Assembly: GCA_963835855.1 (NCBI GenBank)
Contig: CAWIHA010000027.1
Coordinates: 1 to 64,000, forward strand
Source of the DNA: CAWIHA01 sp963835855
Lineage (GTDB): Bacteria > Acidobacteriota > Terriglobia > Bryobacterales > Bryobacteraceae
Direction of reading: 5' to 3'
DNA length: 64,000 bases
In this document: in pieces, positions 62,732 to 64,000 of the stretch
How positions within the stretch are numbered: the first letter of the stretch is position 1
Layout of the letters: each line of letters begins with the position of its first letter
Notes under the pieces: generated by a model
Told to the model about the DNA's origin: nothing
Database searches by the model: none
Seen by the model: the letters and a program-made list of their open reading frames with translations, nothing else
Made by a program: the position numbers and the translations under genes

Positions 62732-64000
62732 CAGTGCGCTCCCACTCCCAATAATTGTTTCGCAGATTTCTCCGCCTCGCCCAAGCCGCGGGCGAGCGAA
62801 GCCTTCGCAGAATTATACGCGTACAAACTGGAGATGTAGTTCTCGTCCGCGGTAGCGACCGCTTCTTGCGCCTGCACCACTTCGACGCTGTTCGCGACGC
62901 CAGCCGAGAAACGGTCCTGGGCCTGCTTGAGCTGCTCGGCGGCGAGGTCCACGGCGCTGCGTGCGACCTGCACCTGGTCGTTCGAAGCGCGCAAATCCAG
63001 GAATGCAGTGCGGACCTCGTAATTAATTCCGCTGCGCAGATCTTCCAACTCTGCCCGGCGCTCCTGGAGTAGGGAATCGGCCTGGAGGATGTCACTTTCG
63101 ATCCGGCCGCCCTGGAAGATCGGAATATTCAAGCCGGCGGCAGCCGTGTAGGTGCCGTGCGAGCCGGCGATTCTGTTTCCGATATCGCCGTAATTGACGT
63201 TGATAGCGACCGTCGGATAACGCTCGGCTTCGGCGGCCCTCTTCGCGTCTTCGGCCGCGCTCACCAGGGCTTGCGCGCTGTGGTAATCGGAGCGCGAACG
63301 ATAAGCCTGTTCAATCGCCTGGTCGAGGGTCATTTCCGGGAGCGGCGTATACGGCAATTGGTCCGCCAGGTCGAACTGCTGCCCGATGGGAAGGCCAATC
63401 GCGCGCGCCAGCGCCAGCTTCTGCTTTTCGAATTCATTCGAGAAAAAAATCAGCCGCTGCTGCTCGGCCTGCAGCTCCACCTGCGCACGGAGCACGTCGA
63501 TGCCGGCCGCGGTCCCTGCGTTCTTCTGGTCCACCGCCTGCTGATAGAGGGCCTGCGCGGTATTGACCTGGGCGCGAACAGCGTCGATCCGCGCCCGTCC
63601 CGCAATCGCCTGCAAATAGAAATTCGCCACCGCCAGAACCACGATGTCGCGGGCATCCTGGTAAGAGTACTGGGCTGCGCGGAGACCCGCCGAGCCCGCC
63701 CGGTTATTGCGGATGGCGTTGAAGTTCAGGACGTCCTGCGACAGGAAGGCGCGCGTGTCGATGATGCTGAAAGGCCCGAGGACGTTGGGGATGCCTGGGA
63801 ACCCGCCGGTGAATCCCAGTGCCTGAAGATCCTCCTGCTCCGAGGTGTAGCCCGTGCTGGCGGTGAGCGTGGGCAACAAACCGCTGCGCGCGCGCAACCG
63901 AGCGGCTTCGGCCGAACGCGTGCCTTGCTGCCCGAGCAGTAAGCCGAGGTTGTAGCGCAAGCCGCGATCGATCGCATCGGAAAGGGAAATGCTCAAGACT
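62731..64000 (-). CDS. TolC-family outer-membrane efflux protein, N-terminus outside the window
   Basis: At least 421 residues. LSDAIDRGLRYNLGLLLGQQ and ARSGLLPTLTASTGYTSEQE open the first repeat; LADQLPYTPLPEMTLDQAIE and SRSDYHSAQALVSAAEDAKR open the second; RFSAGVANSVEVVQAQEAVA is the usual second-repeat signature. The first in-window start-like codon (63996) is probably internal; the signal peptide lies beyond base 64000. It is the first gene of the pump operon (TolC, HlyD, kinase-like, EmrB-like). Confidence 0.9.
   Translation of the reverse strand, partial: VLSISLSDAIDRGLRYNLGLLLGQQGTRSAEAARLRARSGLLPTLTASTGYTSEQEDLQALGFTGGFPGIPNVLGPFSIIDTRAFLSQDVLNFNAIRNNRAGSAGLRAAQYSYQDARDIVVLAVANFYLQAIAGRARIDAVRAQVNTAQALYQQAVDQKNAGTAAGIDVLRAQVELQAEQQRLIFFSNEFEKQKLALARAIGLPIGQQFDLADQLPYTPLPEMTLDQAIEQAYRSRSDYHSAQALVSAAEDAKRAAEAERYPTVAINVNYGDIGNRIAGSHGTYTAAAGLNIPIFQGGRIESDILQADSLLQERRAELEDLRSGINYEVRTAFLDLRASNDQVQVARSAVDLAAEQLKQAQDRFSAGVANSVEVVQAQEAVATADENYISSLYAYNSAKASLARGLGEAEKSAKQLLGVGAH

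Overview
The window is GC-rich, densely packed bacterial DNA. It most resembles an Acidobacteriota genome of the Bryobacterales/Solibacter type. The grounds are the gene content: PEP-CTERM proteins, a fused MEMO1-AMMECR1 protein, a Tad pilus locus, a HpnI-type glycosyltransferase, TrmFO, and ECF sigma/zinc-finger anti-sigma pairs. The lineage is an inference; there is no rRNA, tRNA or CRISPR array here to settle it.

Layout. 1-6.7 kb: an APC transporter with a C-terminal stress-type domain (frameshifted, running off the left edge), an O-antigen ligase-like protein, a tiny membrane protein, a CCA-adding enzyme, and a PEP-CTERM protein that reads without a stop into a zinc-ribbon protein. 6.9-11.9 kb: an FAD oxidoreductase, then a sulfur-carrier cysteine operon (cysM, a JAMM peptidase, and a CysO/MoaD-E1-rhodanese fusion) behind a consensus sigma-70 promoter. 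11.9-14.4 kb: a complete IS1595-family element (12159-14004) with 22-bp inverted repeats and an 8-bp target duplication. It splits a membrane-protein gene and carries two passenger genes translationally coupled to the transposase. 14.5-21.3 kb: an HDOD protein, an anchored unknown protein, a hairpin-rich gap, hpnI-like, thrS, and an ECF sigma/anti-sigma pair. 21.3-28.8 kb: addA (frameshifted) and addB, then a MEMO1-AMMECR1 fusion (frameshifted). 29-34.9 kb: an ECF sigma, anti-sigma and Spy-like operon, an A-type Fe-S carrier, a PEP-CTERM protein, murQ and murA. 35-42 kb: a Tad secretion operon cpaB-rcpA-tadZ-tadA-tadB-tadC plus a 30-residue membrane peptide. 42.4-50 kb: a frameshifted polytopic membrane protein, an exported unknown protein, two radical SAM proteins, P5C dehydrogenase, a YtxH protein and a tandem DUF2007 protein. 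50-58.3 kb: comEC, an amidohydrolase, trmFO, a VOC protein, and unknowns including an aldose-epimerase-like protein. 58.3-64 kb: a YihY/BrkB protein and an EmrAB-TolC-type efflux operon with an inserted cytidylate-kinase-like gene.

How the genes work together. The clearest functional units are the cysteine operon (carrier activation, sulfide transfer, cysteine release), AddAB (double-strand break processing), the Tad machine (pilus assembly without its pilin in this window), the tripartite efflux pump, and two sigma/anti-sigma switches.

The most interesting items are three. The first is the IS element, with cargo, a promoter buried in a palindrome that shares its core with the terminal repeats, an apparently leaderless transposase, and an opposite-strand proline-rich ORF. 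The second is the fusion that makes the carrier Gly-Gly internal, next to a JAMM protease that could in principle cut it. The third is the kinase-like gene inside the efflux operon. Four long genes are each broken by a single extra base and a fifth appears to have lost its stop the same way. That pattern points to assembly errors at least as much as to true gene decay, so these genes are described as repairable rather than dead.
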